From Leptotrichia wadei (GTDB taxonomy: Bacteria; Fusobacteriota; Fusobacteriia; Fusobacteriales; Leptotrichiaceae), in the NCBI RefSeq assembly GCF_007990545.2, contig NZ_AP019829.2, positions 434,001 through 498,000 on the forward strand: 64,000 bases of DNA, given 5' to 3'. A program made the position numbers and the translations under genes. The number at the start of each line of letters is the position of its first letter. Positions within the stretch are counted from its first letter, which is position 1. Positions 36,600 to 45,317 of this stretch are shown piece by piece. Under the pieces are notes generated by a model. The model had not been told where the DNA came from and did not search any database. It was given only the letters and a program-made list of their open reading frames with translations.

Positions 36600-38864
36600 T
36601 TATTTAGTTTTCCAGATTTCATTTTCATATTGTGCAATTGTTCTATCTGATGAGAAGAAACCAGCTTTTGCTATATTATTTATTACTTTTTTATACCATA
36701 AGTCTTTGTTTTCATAATCTTTAAACATTTTTTCTTTTGTGTTGTAGTAATCTACAAAATCAATTAAAGTCATAAACCAGTCTTTATTTATTAATTCATT
36801 TTTAAGTCTTTCCAATCTTTCTTTATTTCCAACTTTGATTAATTTATCTGAAGTTATGAAATCAACTACTTCTTTAATTTCTTCTTGTTTGTAATAATCT
36901 TTTGAAACATAACCTGAAGTTTCATATAATTTTATTATTTCATCACTTTGTTTTCCAAAAATATAAATATTTTCATCACCTACAAGGTCATGAATTTCTA
37001 CGTTTGCTCCATCCATTGTTCCAAGTGTCAATGCACCGTTTAGCATAAATTTCATATTTCCAGTTCCACTTGCTTCTTTTGAGGCAAGTGAGATTTGTTC
37101 AGAAATATCAGTTGCTGGGATGATTTTTTCAGCTAATCCTACATTATAGTTTTCAACTAGGTAAACATTTAAGTATTTGTTCACTTCTGGATCGTTGTTT
37201 ATAATTTCTGATAGACAAAGTATTAAGTGGATGATGTCTTGGGCAATGATGTAGGCTGGTGCAGCCTTTCCTCCAAATAATACTGTTATTTTTGTTTCTG
37301 GTAATTTTCCATTTTTAATATCTAAATATTTTTTGATTACGTATAAAGCGTTCATTTGTTGGCGTTTATATTCATGGAATCTCTTAATTTGGGTATCAAT
37401 AATACTGTTTTCGTCTATAATGATTCCTTGTGTATGTTTTAAATATTTTTTTAATTTAATTTTATTTCCATGTTTAATTTGTTCCAATCTTTCATACACA
37501 TTTTTATCATCTACAAATTTTAAAAGATCTTTTAATTTTTCAGCATCTTTTAAATATCCTGTACCAATTAATTCTTTAAAGTAATCTGCTAAATCTTCAT
37601 TACAGCTTTCAAGCCATCTTCTAAATGTAATTCCATTTGTTTTATTATTGAATTTTTCAGGATAAATTTCATAGAAATCTTTAAGTTCACTATTTTTCAA
37701 AATTTCAGTATGCAAATAAGCAACTCCATTTACACTTGAAGAAAAATGAATATCCATGTGTGCCATATGAACTCTATTTTGCTCATCTATAATTTGTACC
37801 TTTTTATTTGAATATTTAGCTTTTATAATTTTATCTAATTTTTTTATAATTTCAACAATATTTGGTACAACTTCTTCCAAGTAGTCTAAAGGCCATTTTT
37901 CCAATGCTTCCGCCAAAATTGTATGATTTGTGTATCCAGTCATTTTTGTTACAATTTCCACTGCTTCATCAAAAGAAATATTATGTTCTTCAGTCATGAT
38001 ACGAATTAATTCAGGAATTACCATACTTGGATGTGTATCGTTAATTTGAACAAAAGCATAATCTGCTAAATCATGAATATTGCTTCCTTTTTCAGTTGCT
38101 TCAGCAATAATCAATCTTGCTGCATTTGATACCATAAAGTATTGTTGATAAATACGTAATAATTCTCCTTTTTTTGTACTATCATCAGGATATAAAAATA
38201 ATGTCAGATTTTTTTTAATATTTTCTTCATCAAATGAAATACCATCTTTTATTAAATTATAGTCAACACTTTCAATGTCAAATAAATTTAAATAATTTTT
38301 TGTATCTCTTTCATATCCTAAAATATCAATTCTTTTTAATTTTGAATGTAAAGTAAAGTTTTTGAATTTAACATCATATCCAATATTTGTATCTCTTAAC
38401 CAGCTTTCATTTTCAATCCAATAGTTTGCTTCAGCTTTTTGCTCATTATTTTTGAAAATTTGTTTAAATAATCCGCAGTGGTAGTTAAGTCCAACTCCTT
38501 CTCCGTTGATTCCTAAAGTTGACATTGAATCAATAAAGCATGAAGCAAGTCTTCCAAGTCCACCATTTCCCAATGAAGGTTCTGTTTCAACTTCTTCCAC
38601 GTGGCTTAAATTTTTCCCAGCAGCCTTTAATTCATCTCTGACTTCTTTATAAATTCCTAAGTTAATCAAGTTGTTTGATAATAATTTTCCAATTAGAAAT
38701 TCTGCAGAAATATAGTATATTTTCTTTTTAGATTCATTTTTAGTTTTTTCATCTGCTCTTTCCTTAACATATTCAAGCAATTTATAGTAAATTTCTTGAT
38801 TTGTCATTTTGCTTAATTGCTTTTCACTTTTTTTATTTAAAAAATCTGTAAATTTATAGCTCAC
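36600..38864 (-). CDS. glgP: Glycogen/starch/alpha-glucan phosphorylase
   Basis: Releases glucose 1-phosphate from alpha-1,4-glucans. The 754 residues match the short bacterial forms. Visible motifs are [16 protein letters not shown] near residue 95, [14 protein letters not shown] near 270, [14 protein letters not shown] near 313, and the PLP-lysine block [20 protein letters not shown] near 610. Start is GTG 38864 with AAAGGAG 12 nt upstream. No glgA, glgB or glgC is in the window. The gene has an exceptionally complex upstream region (consensus promoter, palindromic operator, leader hairpin, LacI-like site), pointing to tight control, probably by carbohydrate supply. Confidence 0.95.
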   Translation of the reverse strand: MSYKFTDFLNKKSEKQLSKMTNQEIYYKLLEYVKERADEKTKNESKKKIYYISAEFLIGKLLSNNLINLGIYKEVRDELKAAGKNLSHVEEVETEPSLGNGGLGRLASCFIDSMSTLGINGEGVGLNYHCGLFKQIFKNNEQKAEANYWIENESWLRDTNIGYDVKFKNFTLHSKLKRIDILGYERDTKNYLNLFDIESVDYNLIKDGISFDEENIKKNLTLFLYPDDSTKKGELLRIYQQYFMVSNAARLIIAEATEKGSNIHDLADYAFVQINDTHPSMVIPELIRIMTEEHNISFDEAVEIVTKMTGYTNHTILAEALEKWPLDYLEEVVPNIVEIIKKLDKIIKAKYSNKKVQIIDEQNRVHMAHMDIHFSSSVNGVAYLHTEILKNSELKDFYEIYPEKFNNKTNGITFRRWLESCNEDLADYFKELIGTGYLKDAEKLKDLLKFVDDKNVYERLEQIKHGNKIKLKKYLKHTQGIIIDENSIIDTQIKRFHEYKRQQMNALYVIKKYLDIKNGKLPETKITVLFGGKAAPAYIIAQDIIHLILCLSEIINNDPEVNKYLNVYLVENYNVGLAEKIIPATDISEQISLASKEASGTGNMKFMLNGALTLGTMDGANVEIHDLVGDENIYIFGKQSDEIIKLYETSGYVSKDYYKQEEIKEVVDFITSDKLIKVGNKERLERLKNELINKDWFMTLIDFVDYYNTKEKMFKDYENKDLWYKKVINNIAKAGFFSSDRTIAQYENEIWKTK

Positions 38865-38921
38865 TGTCTTAATTGTCTCCTTTTAAATTTTATTTTTATT
38901 TTATAATATTTTTTTATATCA

Positions 38922-39003
38922 TTTGAACCGCTTCAAAATTGGAAAACTAAAATTAATGAACCTATAGCTTGAGTATTCGGTCATAATTTTTGTATCCAAT
39001 TTT
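38922..39003 (-). promoter_or_regulatory. glgP leader: LacI-like palindrome and 69-nt stem-loop
   Basis: TTGAACCGCTTCAA (38923-38936), arms TTGAA/TTCAA around a central CpG, resembles LacI-family or cre-type operators. It partly overlaps the proximal arm of a hairpin formed by AAAATTGGA (38935-38943) and TCCAATTTT (38995-39003). Both lie in the predicted 5' untranslated region of glgP, between promoter and start codon, where a roadblock or RNA-level control could act. No known riboswitch is recognised. Confidence 0.45.
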
Positions 39004-39028
39004 AAAGTTGTTTTACTATGTTAAGCCT

Positions 39029-39057
39029 ATTATATAACTATTTTTTTAATTTGTCAA
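39029..39057 (-). promoter_or_regulatory. Consensus promoter of glgP
   Basis: On the minus strand a perfect TTGACA (39057-39052), 17-nt spacer and perfect TATAAT (39034-39029), giving a leader of about 155 nt before the GTG start. Confidence 0.85.
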
Positions 39058-39075
39058 GACATTTACGTAAATGTC
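39058..39075. promoter_or_regulatory. 18-bp perfect palindrome abutting the glgP -35 box
   Basis: GACATTTACGTAAATGTC, a perfect palindrome with a central CpG, starts at the base immediately upstream of the -35 hexamer. The position fits an activator site or a repressor occluding RNA polymerase. The central ACGT and 18-bp symmetry are compatible with a LacI-family regulator, which is not encoded in this window. Confidence 0.65.
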
Positions 39076-39130
39076 AAAAACTAGAGATATAAAAAGACTT
39101 TGCGAAACAAACTGGAAAACAAAAAATATA

Positions 39131-39158
39131 CCTTCAATCCCGTATTTGAGATTGAAGG
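39131..39158. terminator. Terminator of the small secreted-protein gene
   Basis: CCTTCAATC pairs perfectly with GATTGAAGG (9 bp, 10-nt loop). On the minus strand it is followed by TATATTTTTTG and stands 60 nt after the stop of the gene at 39219-39506, isolating glgP from the upstream gene. Confidence 0.75.
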
Positions 39159-39218
39159 CATAGTAATATTTTTTATTTATCAATTTAAAATGTAAAAAAA
39201 TTTATTTTTATAAACCAA

Positions 39219-39506
39219 TTACTGAATGTAGTCAAAAGTTTCCAAAGTTAGATTTCTGTTTCCACTTCCATAAAAATATACTTTAAATATTGTTCCTTTT
39301 GAGAATTTGTAATAAGTCTGGTCAACAAGTCCTGTAAAATTAAATGTTTTTCCTGACTGAAGGCTAATGCAGTTTGCAAATTTTTTACCATCTTTTGTTA
39401 TACCTCTTGAAGTTACACGACATTTTTCTACTGTCCGTAAAGTTTTTTGTGCTGCAAAACTGTAAATACTTCCTAATATTAAAAATGCAAAAATAATTTT
39501 TTTCAT
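39219..39506 (-). CDS. Small secreted protein of unknown function
   Basis: A 95-residue protein with a signal peptide (MKKIIFAFLILGSIYSFAA) and a 76-residue mature part containing two cysteines (EKCRVTSRG and KKFANCISLQSG) that could form a disulfide. The rest looks beta-rich (FNFTGLVDQTYYKFSKGTIF). No family recognised. AGGAGC precedes the ATG. It ends the leftward run of secreted-protein genes and has its own terminator. Confidence 0.65.
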   Translation of the reverse strand: MKKIIFAFLILGSIYSFAAQKTLRTVEKCRVTSRGITKDGKKFANCISLQSGKTFNFTGLVDQTYYKFSKGTIFKVYFYGSGNRNLTLETFDYIQ

Positions 39507-39561
39507 AACAAATCAGCTCCTATTATTATAATTTTTAGTTATTTGTGAAAATTTATAAATT

Positions 39562-40680
39562 CTACCATTTTACTCCCAGCCTTTTTGCAAGTTGTACATA
39601 ATTTGCAGGAGGCATCCAGTATTTAATAATTTTTTTGTTTTTATTGAATACATCCAGTGCTTTTTCTTTTTCGCCTTTTTTCAGATAAACATCTATCATA
39701 ATTCTGAACAGTTCATTCATCGGATGATTTCTACTACTTTCATAAACAAATTCCGGATATTTTTTTGTATCGACATTTTTATATGCTTCAATTCCTTTTT
39801 GTGCATAATTTAATATTTCTGAATAATTATCAGGATAATTATGATAAATAAAATCTGTCATAATACGGTATCCTTCCGGATAATCAGGGAGATTTTCTAT
39901 TAATTTTTGCGATATTCTTTTAAAATTGATGTTATCAGGATTTTTTACCGGTGAGTAAAGTATTAGAAGCATTTTATAATCATCAATTTTTGCTGTTTTA
40001 TTTTTTATTTTTTCCTCTTTTTCACTAATTAAAAGCTCTTTTTCTTCCTTTGTTGTTATAGGACTTCTTGCTATTTCCCCTATTGTTTTATCCATCCCCT
40101 TTATTTTATAATTATCAAGTGAAAGAATATTTATAAATTCCTTATTGCAGTCTTTGGGAATTACCCATCTTCCGATTGGAATATTATATTCAAATTTTAC
40201 AGTCATCTCTTTTTCGATATATTTTATGTCATTCTTCTTTAATTCACTTTTTAAAAAGGAAGATATTTCCTGTTCTATTATTTCCATCTGTGTTAGGCTG
40301 CTTTTTCCTTTAACTAACGAATTAAAATCTTTATTTTTATAAAATTTAGACATTATATAGTTTAAATCGGGATATTTTAGTGACACATTTACATAAGCCA
40401 GTTTTATGTCCCTTCCGTTTCCATTTTTCTGCTTCGTTAGTTCAATTTTATTTATTTTATATGTAAGATATTTATAGCTTTCCTGTGAAGTACGCCAGAC
40501 ATTCCTCCATATTAAATGATATTCATTAACTTTTTTTGTATCTTCATTTTTTGCTGCATTGATATAATCGCTAAAAGCCGATGCTACTGCCTTTTTATCA
40601 TCATTTTCAGAACTCTCGCTAATTCCACAGCTTGTTATAAACATCATTGCCAGTAAAATAAATGATATAAATCTTTTCAT
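39562..40680 (-). CDS. Lipoprotein with C-terminal helical repeat region
   Basis: A lipoprotein signal (MKRFISFILLAMMFITSC, lipobox Cys at 18) leads to a 354-residue mature protein. The N-terminal part (DKKAVASAFSDYINAAKNED) looks like an NTF2-like or DUF4878-type domain; the C-terminal part (NLPDYPEGYRIMTDF to KKGEKEKALDVFNKNKKI) has TPR-like helical pairs and matches in style the C-terminal region of the lipoprotein at 42720-43445 (NAPDYSYGYRVMADI). The two are probably partial paralogues. AGGAGG lies upstream of the ATG. Function unknown, likely periplasmic face of a membrane. Confidence 0.65.
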   Translation of the reverse strand: MKRFISFILLAMMFITSCGISESSENDDKKAVASAFSDYINAAKNEDTKKVNEYHLIWRNVWRTSQESYKYLTYKINKIELTKQKNGNGRDIKLAYVNVSLKYPDLNYIMSKFYKNKDFNSLVKGKSSLTQMEIIEQEISSFLKSELKKNDIKYIEKEMTVKFEYNIPIGRWVIPKDCNKEFINILSLDNYKIKGMDKTIGEIARSPITTKEEKELLISEKEEKIKNKTAKIDDYKMLLILYSPVKNPDNINFKRISQKLIENLPDYPEGYRIMTDFIYHNYPDNYSEILNYAQKGIEAYKNVDTKKYPEFVYESSRNHPMNELFRIMIDVYLKKGEKEKALDVFNKNKKIIKYWMPPANYVQLAKRLGVKW

Positions 40681-40755
40681 GATTCCTCCTGATTTTTCTA
40701 ATAATAAGTTTTCTTACTTGTACTAAAAAATACTATATTTTAATCAAAAAGCAAA

Positions 40756-41181
40756 CTATTTTTTTATATTTTCTAGAGTAGATGCCACATCTTTGGAAAA
40801 TGTCATTGAAATTCCTGTATCCTGATTATACTGCACTTTTCCATTTTTTACAATAATTTCATCTGATTCCTTGCCATTTCCTACAAGAATGTATCTCCCG
40901 TTGCCCTTACTTTGCATGTCATAAGTTCCTGCCTTTGTTATACAGTTCCCGTTAACTACATTGTTAAGGCTTATATAGGCAATATTTCCTTTTATTTCAA
41001 AATATGAATCTTCAAAACATTCCTGACCTGCCACCTTTACAGTCTGCCCTTTCGTAGTCAACGTTTCCACATTATATTTTCCTGAAATGCTGTTTTGGGA
41101 AGCTTTCTTCTTTGCTTCACATCCCATACTCATTAAAATCATTCCTGCCATCATAGCTAGATTTATTTTTTTATTTTTCAT
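40756..41181 (-). CDS. Small lipoprotein
   Basis: A 141-residue lipoprotein: MKNKKINLAMMAGMILMSMGC ends with the lipobox Cys at residue 21. The mature beta-rich domain runs from SISGKYNVETLTTKGQ to ISMTFSKDV and looks like a small lipocalin-type or META-like beta-sandwich, but I cannot name the family. Two further cysteines (AGQECFEDS and VNGNCITK) may pair. GAGGTG precedes the ATG. It is part of a leftward run of envelope-protein genes. Confidence 0.6.
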   Translation of the reverse strand: MKNKKINLAMMAGMILMSMGCEAKKKASQNSISGKYNVETLTTKGQTVKVAGQECFEDSYFEIKGNIAYISLNNVVNGNCITKAGTYDMQSKGNGRYILVGNGKESDEIIVKNGKVQYNQDTGISMTFSKDVASTLENIKK

Positions 41182-41239
41182 TTTTTCACCTCTGTCTGTA
41201 TTTAACTGTCCAAAATTTCATCAGCTATTTCTTATTTTA

Positions 41240-42007
41240 TTAAAATAAATACATATATGCTTTGCTTTTATACAAAGAAACAAGTGTCACAATTGATATA
41301 AAAAGTAAAAAAAGAAGTATGCTCTGCATTTTTTTCATTTTAAAAAGTCTGAATTTTACTTTTGGGATCTGTCTTTTCTGGATTACATCAATAATATCAT
41401 CTATAATTTTAGAAATTCTGTCATCTTCTATTATTATATCTATTTGAGATCTTTTTAACTGTCTTTCAGGTACAAAACAGATTTCCTTTTTGCCATCAAG
41501 AAGATAAATATGGGATTTAAGTCTGATTATTCGAGAGCCAAACAGGGGAAATAATTCAGTACCCCAGTTATAGCCCTTTATATCCAATAATTTTCCATTT
41601 AAGTAAAAGTCTTCATTTATTATTTCAAGTGTATTTTTTGTTTTTTCTTTTGAATAATAATATTTATATCCGTATATCATACTTATTACAGCACAGACTA
41701 TTAAAAGCAGTATTCCAATTTTTATTCCCAGAAATATTAATATTAGCATTATGGCAAAGCAAATAAGATTTAGAATAACTGCTTTTTTCAAATCCTTCGG
41801 CACTTCATAAAATACTCTTCCTGTTTCTGTTCTTTCACGGTAAACTGTATCAGCTGATAAAATTCCAAGTTTTATTTTCTCTTTAACTTCATCTTCTTGT
41901 TTTTGATTAATTTTACGAAGATTTTTTCTGTTTTTTATTTGTTTCACACCAAAAACGATTAATATGACAGCAACTGAAAAATACACTAATACAATAATTA
42001 AATTCAT
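41240..42007 (-). CDS. Hypothetical membrane protein
   Basis: A 255-residue protein with an N-terminal transmembrane segment (about 3-22), two adjacent ones near residues 70-115 (LKKAVILNLICFAIMLILIF), a cytoplasmic domain of about 110 residues containing EIINEDFYLNGKLLDIKGYN, and a final transmembrane segment near 228-248. The middle domain resembles PH-like domains found in bacterial membrane proteins (inference from pattern only). GGAGGGGAC precedes the ATG. It begins 16 nt after the DUF6683-like gene upstream and is probably cotranscribed. Confidence 0.6.
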   Translation of the reverse strand: MNLIIVLVYFSVAVILIVFGVKQIKNRKNLRKINQKQEDEVKEKIKLGILSADTVYRERTETGRVFYEVPKDLKKAVILNLICFAIMLILIFLGIKIGILLLIVCAVISMIYGYKYYYSKEKTKNTLEIINEDFYLNGKLLDIKGYNWGTELFPLFGSRIIRLKSHIYLLDGKKEICFVPERQLKRSQIDIIIEDDRISKIIDDIIDVIQKRQIPKVKFRLFKMKKMQSILLFLLFISIVTLVSLYKSKAYMYLF

Positions 42008-42023
42008 TTCAGTCCCCTCCGTA

Positions 42024-42686
42024 TTAATAAGATATTCCTTGCGATGTTATACGGACTCTACTGGCATCCACTTTTAAAATAGTTTCAAGTATCTGTTTTC
42101 CTGCTTCCCTTAATTGAGCGGTAGTCTGTGAGTTTGGATTACTCTGATTTAATGACTGTCCCACAGCCAAAGTCATTCCTACCATAACCATCTGGTCATA
42201 CATGCTTTTTTTCTCTCTATTGCTCATTCCATCAAAGAATCTGCTATTTTCAAGATGAGCTTTGAACTGATTTGCCATAGGTTTCACATAGTCGTCATTA
42301 AGACTTATATTGTTATATGCCATGTATGCTCCTGCTATTACGGCCGCTACTGCTGAAGACAAATCATTTGTCGGTATTCCTACAGAACGTGCTACCTGTG
42401 GAAAAGCCTCATACAGCTGTTTTAATGATGCCCTTACTTCTTTATGTTGACTTTTCGGATAACTTGCAACTAATGTTTCCAGTCCATCAGTACTTCCGTC
42501 CTGTGTGAAAGTGAGCGATGATTTTCCATAGGAATTATTTTGTGAAGACGAAGTTATATTCAGAAGTTCCTGCATAATCCCATTTTTAAATGCATCGCTG
42601 TAATCAGCATAAGCCTGTCCTGAAATTCCAAATCCTAGTGTTAAAACACTTAAAAGAAATATTTTTTTCATAAATTTTGTTTTCAT
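42024..42686 (-). CDS. Secreted DUF6683-like protein (paralogue A)
   Basis: A 220-residue protein with a signal peptide (FMKKIFLLSVLTLGFGISGQAYA). The mature part shares a long conserved region with the two proteins at 44444 and 45318: AFPQVARSVGIPTNDLSSA, AGAYMAYNNISLNDDYVKPM and MVMVGMTLAVGQSLNQ, ending with LREAGKQILETILKVDASRV. I believe this is the DUF6683 family, whose role is unknown. This copy lacks the Ser/Thr/Lys-rich linker of the other two. GGAGGAG precedes the ATG. Confidence 0.65.
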   Translation of the reverse strand: MKTKFMKKIFLLSVLTLGFGISGQAYADYSDAFKNGIMQELLNITSSSQNNSYGKSSLTFTQDGSTDGLETLVASYPKSQHKEVRASLKQLYEAFPQVARSVGIPTNDLSSAVAAVIAGAYMAYNNISLNDDYVKPMANQFKAHLENSRFFDGMSNREKKSMYDQMVMVGMTLAVGQSLNQSNPNSQTTAQLREAGKQILETILKVDASRVRITSQGISY

Positions 42687-42719
42687 AGCTTCTCCTCCTA
42701 TAATTTTTTTACTTTACTG

Positions 42720-43445
42720 TTAATTTAAATTAGATAATTTTTTCTTGTTTTCCTCATATTTTTTACTGTTGGAAGATTTTAGCGTTTCATTATCTTTTTT
42801 GGCATTATTTAATGCTATATTATACAAAAGAGGATTATAATTTTCCTTTAGAAATTTTTGGTTAATTATAAAAGTTTCTACTGCTTTTTCATTATCTCCT
42901 GATAATCTGTAAGCTTGTATCAGCTCTTTTTCAATTATCTCTGAAAGTACATTATTTAATACTTTAATATCCTTATATTCTGCATAACTCTGTTTACCGT
43001 GCTTTAAAAGTCCTATTGCTTTTTCATAATATTCAGTACTTTTGTTATATTTTTTTTCATAAAAGAGAATATCTGCCATTACTCTATAACCATAGGAATA
43101 ATCAGGAGCATTTTTTAGAAATATTTCTGTAATTTCCTTTGTTCTTTTAAATTCACGGTTTTGATAAAATGCCACGGTTACATAATTACGGTATTTCTCA
43201 AGATTTTTGCTGTCCTTTAAAAATTCCTCTTCCGCTTTTTTTATAGCTTCTTCTGATGAAACTTCTTTCTGTTTTTCTATTTCAGGGCTATCTTTTTCTG
43301 AATTCTTTTTATTTTCTTCAGTTTTATTTTTATCGCTCTGGCTTGTATCAATATTATTATCTTTTTTTGTTTTATTTTGTTCCTGTTTCTTATTGCAGCT
43401 AAAAACAATAAAAACTATCATAGCTATTATTAAAATTTTTTTCAA
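42720..43445 (-). CDS. Lipoprotein with TPR-like repeats
   Basis: The start is taken as TTG 43445, 10 nt after GGGGA, giving the lipoprotein signal MKKILIIAMIVFIVFSC; GTG 43454 sits too close to that site. After a disordered Lys/Glu/Asp/Asn region (about 18-75) come helical repeats including KNAPDYSYGYRVMADILFYE and KKYNKSTEYYEKAIGLL. The protein is related in its repeat part to the lipoprotein at 39562. The domain suggests protein-protein contacts at the envelope; no partner can be named. Confidence 0.65.
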   Translation of the reverse strand: MKKILIIAMIVFIVFSCNKKQEQNKTKKDNNIDTSQSDKNKTEENKKNSEKDSPEIEKQKEVSSEEAIKKAEEEFLKDSKNLEKYRNYVTVAFYQNREFKRTKEITEIFLKNAPDYSYGYRVMADILFYEKKYNKSTEYYEKAIGLLKHGKQSYAEYKDIKVLNNVLSEIIEKELIQAYRLSGDNEKAVETFIINQKFLKENYNPLLYNIALNNAKKDNETLKSSNSKKYEENKKKLSNLN

Positions 43446-43539
43446 TTTTATCACTTCCCCAATGGATATAGAATTTTTTATGTTTTTTATTTTCTTAACA
43501 GTTCTTCTTAAACTTTTGCTTTGTAAATATTGGCTTTAC

Positions 43540-44352
43540 TTAATTTCCATAATTCTTACCTATCAAAGAAATCAGATAAATCATAAAAGAAACATAAATC
43601 GCCACTATCATTAAAAGATGCAATGGATAAAAGAAATAAAACATATATTTTGTAAATTTGTTATGAATACCTTGTTTCCCATTATAAAGCCATATTATCG
43701 GCAGTGAAAATATTGCAAATATCTGTGTTTTTATAAATATTTCATTTCCAAAAAAGTTAAACGGAAATTCAAGTCCAGGCATAATAAATATGTTTAGAAG
43801 CACCATTAATAAAGTCTGAAATATTATATTTCTATAATTTTTTTCCCTGAAAAAATAAAATATCAAAATAGTTATAATTCCATATTCCAAATAATCACTT
43901 CTTGCAAAATGTGCAATTATAGCAATGATAATACTTATAACAGCTTTTGCAAAAAATTTTATTATTTTATTCAGATTTTCTGATTTATCTACTTTTTCCA
44001 GTAAATTCATTCCGCATAGAGCAATTCCGAAAGTCCATAATACATTGTTGTATGGATAAAATACCATTATTTCTCCTCTTAATGCCAGACTTGCAAAAAG
44101 ATTGAACGGAATTTCTGAAATAGCCGCAAAAATAAAGATACGAGTTAAATACTTTTTTATGTTTTTTGTCCTGTAAAATCCTTCTACGAGCATAAAGGCA
44201 AAAATTGGAAATGCAAGTCTTCCAAGCACATTTAACCATATCTGATTGAGAAAAAAGATATTCCACAGATGATCTGCCACCATAAATGTCATTGCCAGAA
44301 TATGCAGGGTAAAGGAATCTAACCCTTTAGAAAATATATCTTTTTTATTCAT
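43540..44352 (-). CDS. TraX-like integral membrane protein
   Basis: A 270-residue polytopic membrane protein with seven or eight transmembrane segments. The N-terminal block LDSFTLHILAMTFMVADHLW, then LGRLAFPIFAFMLVEGFYRT and FAAISEIPFNLFA, match the TraX/YoaT-type family. TraX of the F plasmid acetylates pilin, but most chromosomal members have no established substrate. They may be acyltransferases acting on envelope components, which would fit the secreted neighbours. TTAGGAG precedes the ATG. Confidence 0.8.
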   Translation of the reverse strand: MNKKDIFSKGLDSFTLHILAMTFMVADHLWNIFFLNQIWLNVLGRLAFPIFAFMLVEGFYRTKNIKKYLTRIFIFAAISEIPFNLFASLALRGEIMVFYPYNNVLWTFGIALCGMNLLEKVDKSENLNKIIKFFAKAVISIIIAIIAHFARSDYLEYGIITILIFYFFREKNYRNIIFQTLLMVLLNIFIMPGLEFPFNFFGNEIFIKTQIFAIFSLPIIWLYNGKQGIHNKFTKYMFYFFYPLHLLMIVAIYVSFMIYLISLIGKNYGN

Positions 44353-44380
44353 TTTTACTCCTAATTTTTTCTTTTCTGTT

Positions 44381-44411
44381 AATAAGGGGTAAATGAGCTG
44401 AACCCCTTATT
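44381..44411. repeat. GGGG/CCCC intergenic palindromic repeat (long-loop copy 7)
   Basis: AATAAGGGGT and ACCCCTTATT pair around a 10-nt loop (AAATGAGCTG plus flanks). It lies between the TraX-like gene and the downstream end of the DUF6683-like gene at 44444. Confidence 0.6.
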
Positions 44412-44443
44412 GTATTTTGTGAATATAAAACTATTCTTTTTAT

Positions 44444-45220
44444 TTAATAAATAAGCCCTGATGATGTAATCTTCACTTTACTTGCACTTACTCCAAGAAG
44501 TCCCTCAAGTACCTGTTTACCTGCATTTCTTAACTGAGCGGTAACTTTTGCATTTGGATTTTGCTGATTTTGAGATTGATTTACAGCCAAAGTCATTCCT
44601 ATTATTACCATTTGGTCATATATATACTTTTTATCGCTGTTACTCATTTTATCAAAGTCATCTACGCCTTGAAGTACTGTTTTTAACTGATTTTGCAGAG
44701 GTTTCATATAATTATCATTCAGACTTACATTGTTATATGCCATATATGCTCCTGCTATTGCAGCTGCCAGTCCTGAAGACAGGTCATTTGTAGGTATTCC
44801 TACAGAACGTGCTACCTGCGGGAAAGAATCCTGAATTTTTTTCAAATATGTTCTTGCTTCCCCTCTCTGTTTTGACGGATAATTATTAACAAAATAATCA
44901 AGTCCTCTTGTATTTCCGTCCGATTTAAAAGTAATATTTGCTTTTGTTGTTTTTGGGGCTGTAGTTGAAGTTGCTGAACTTCCCGTTGTTTTTGTAGTTG
45001 TTTTTTTAGAATTTGATTTTTTCTTTGAAGAATAATCTCCTTTTTTAATGTGGCTTATTACTTCACTACTAAGTAAATAATTTCTTGTACTATTTATCAC
45101 ATTGTTTGTATAGTTAAAACTGTCTGACATATCATAATAAAATGCCTGTGCAGGCTGTGATACAAATACTCCCATTCCGATAATTGCTGTAACAAATAGT
45201 TTTTTCAAATTTATTTTCAT
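44444..45220 (-). CDS. Secreted DUF6683-like protein (paralogue B, tandem copy)
   Basis: A 258-residue protein. The start is ATG 45220, preceded by GGGAGG. A signal peptide (MKINLKKLFVTAIIGMGVFV, cleavage near SQPAQA) is followed by an Asn/Tyr-rich stretch, a Ser/Thr/Lys linker and the conserved domain (QDSFPQVARSVGIPTNDLSS, YDQMVIIGMTLAVNQSQN). It is nearly identical to the next gene (45318-46094) over most of its length, differing mainly in the linker and the early mature region, so this is a tandem duplication. Function unknown. Confidence 0.7.
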   Translation of the reverse strand: MKINLKKLFVTAIIGMGVFVSQPAQAFYYDMSDSFNYTNNVINSTRNYLLSSEVISHIKKGDYSSKKKSNSKKTTTKTTGSSATSTTAPKTTKANITFKSDGNTRGLDYFVNNYPSKQRGEARTYLKKIQDSFPQVARSVGIPTNDLSSGLAAAIAGAYMAYNNVSLNDNYMKPLQNQLKTVLQGVDDFDKMSNSDKKYIYDQMVIIGMTLAVNQSQNQQNPNAKVTAQLRNAGKQVLEGLLGVSASKVKITSSGLIY

Positions 45221-45317
45221 AATTATTCCTCCCAAATTATATATTTTCATATTTTTTATTTTTTTAAATTATCACTATATACTATGATAAAACTTCTTAT
45301 TTTTATAATTATTTATT

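Noticed and set aside
43207-43614. Plus-strand frame of 135 codons across the start of the TPR-type lipoprotein gene
   Set aside because: Antisense to two genes, with a Phe/Ser/Leu-rich shadow composition.
43985-44266. Minus-strand frame of 93 codons inside the TraX-like gene
   Set aside because: Same strand but different frame from a protein with clear family motifs; rich in Cys/Arg/Asn as typical of out-of-frame translation.
44548-44793. Plus-strand frames conserved between the two tandem DUF6683-like genes (also 45422-45667)
   Set aside because: They are conserved only because the tandem genes on the other strand are nearly identical; no ribosome-binding site.
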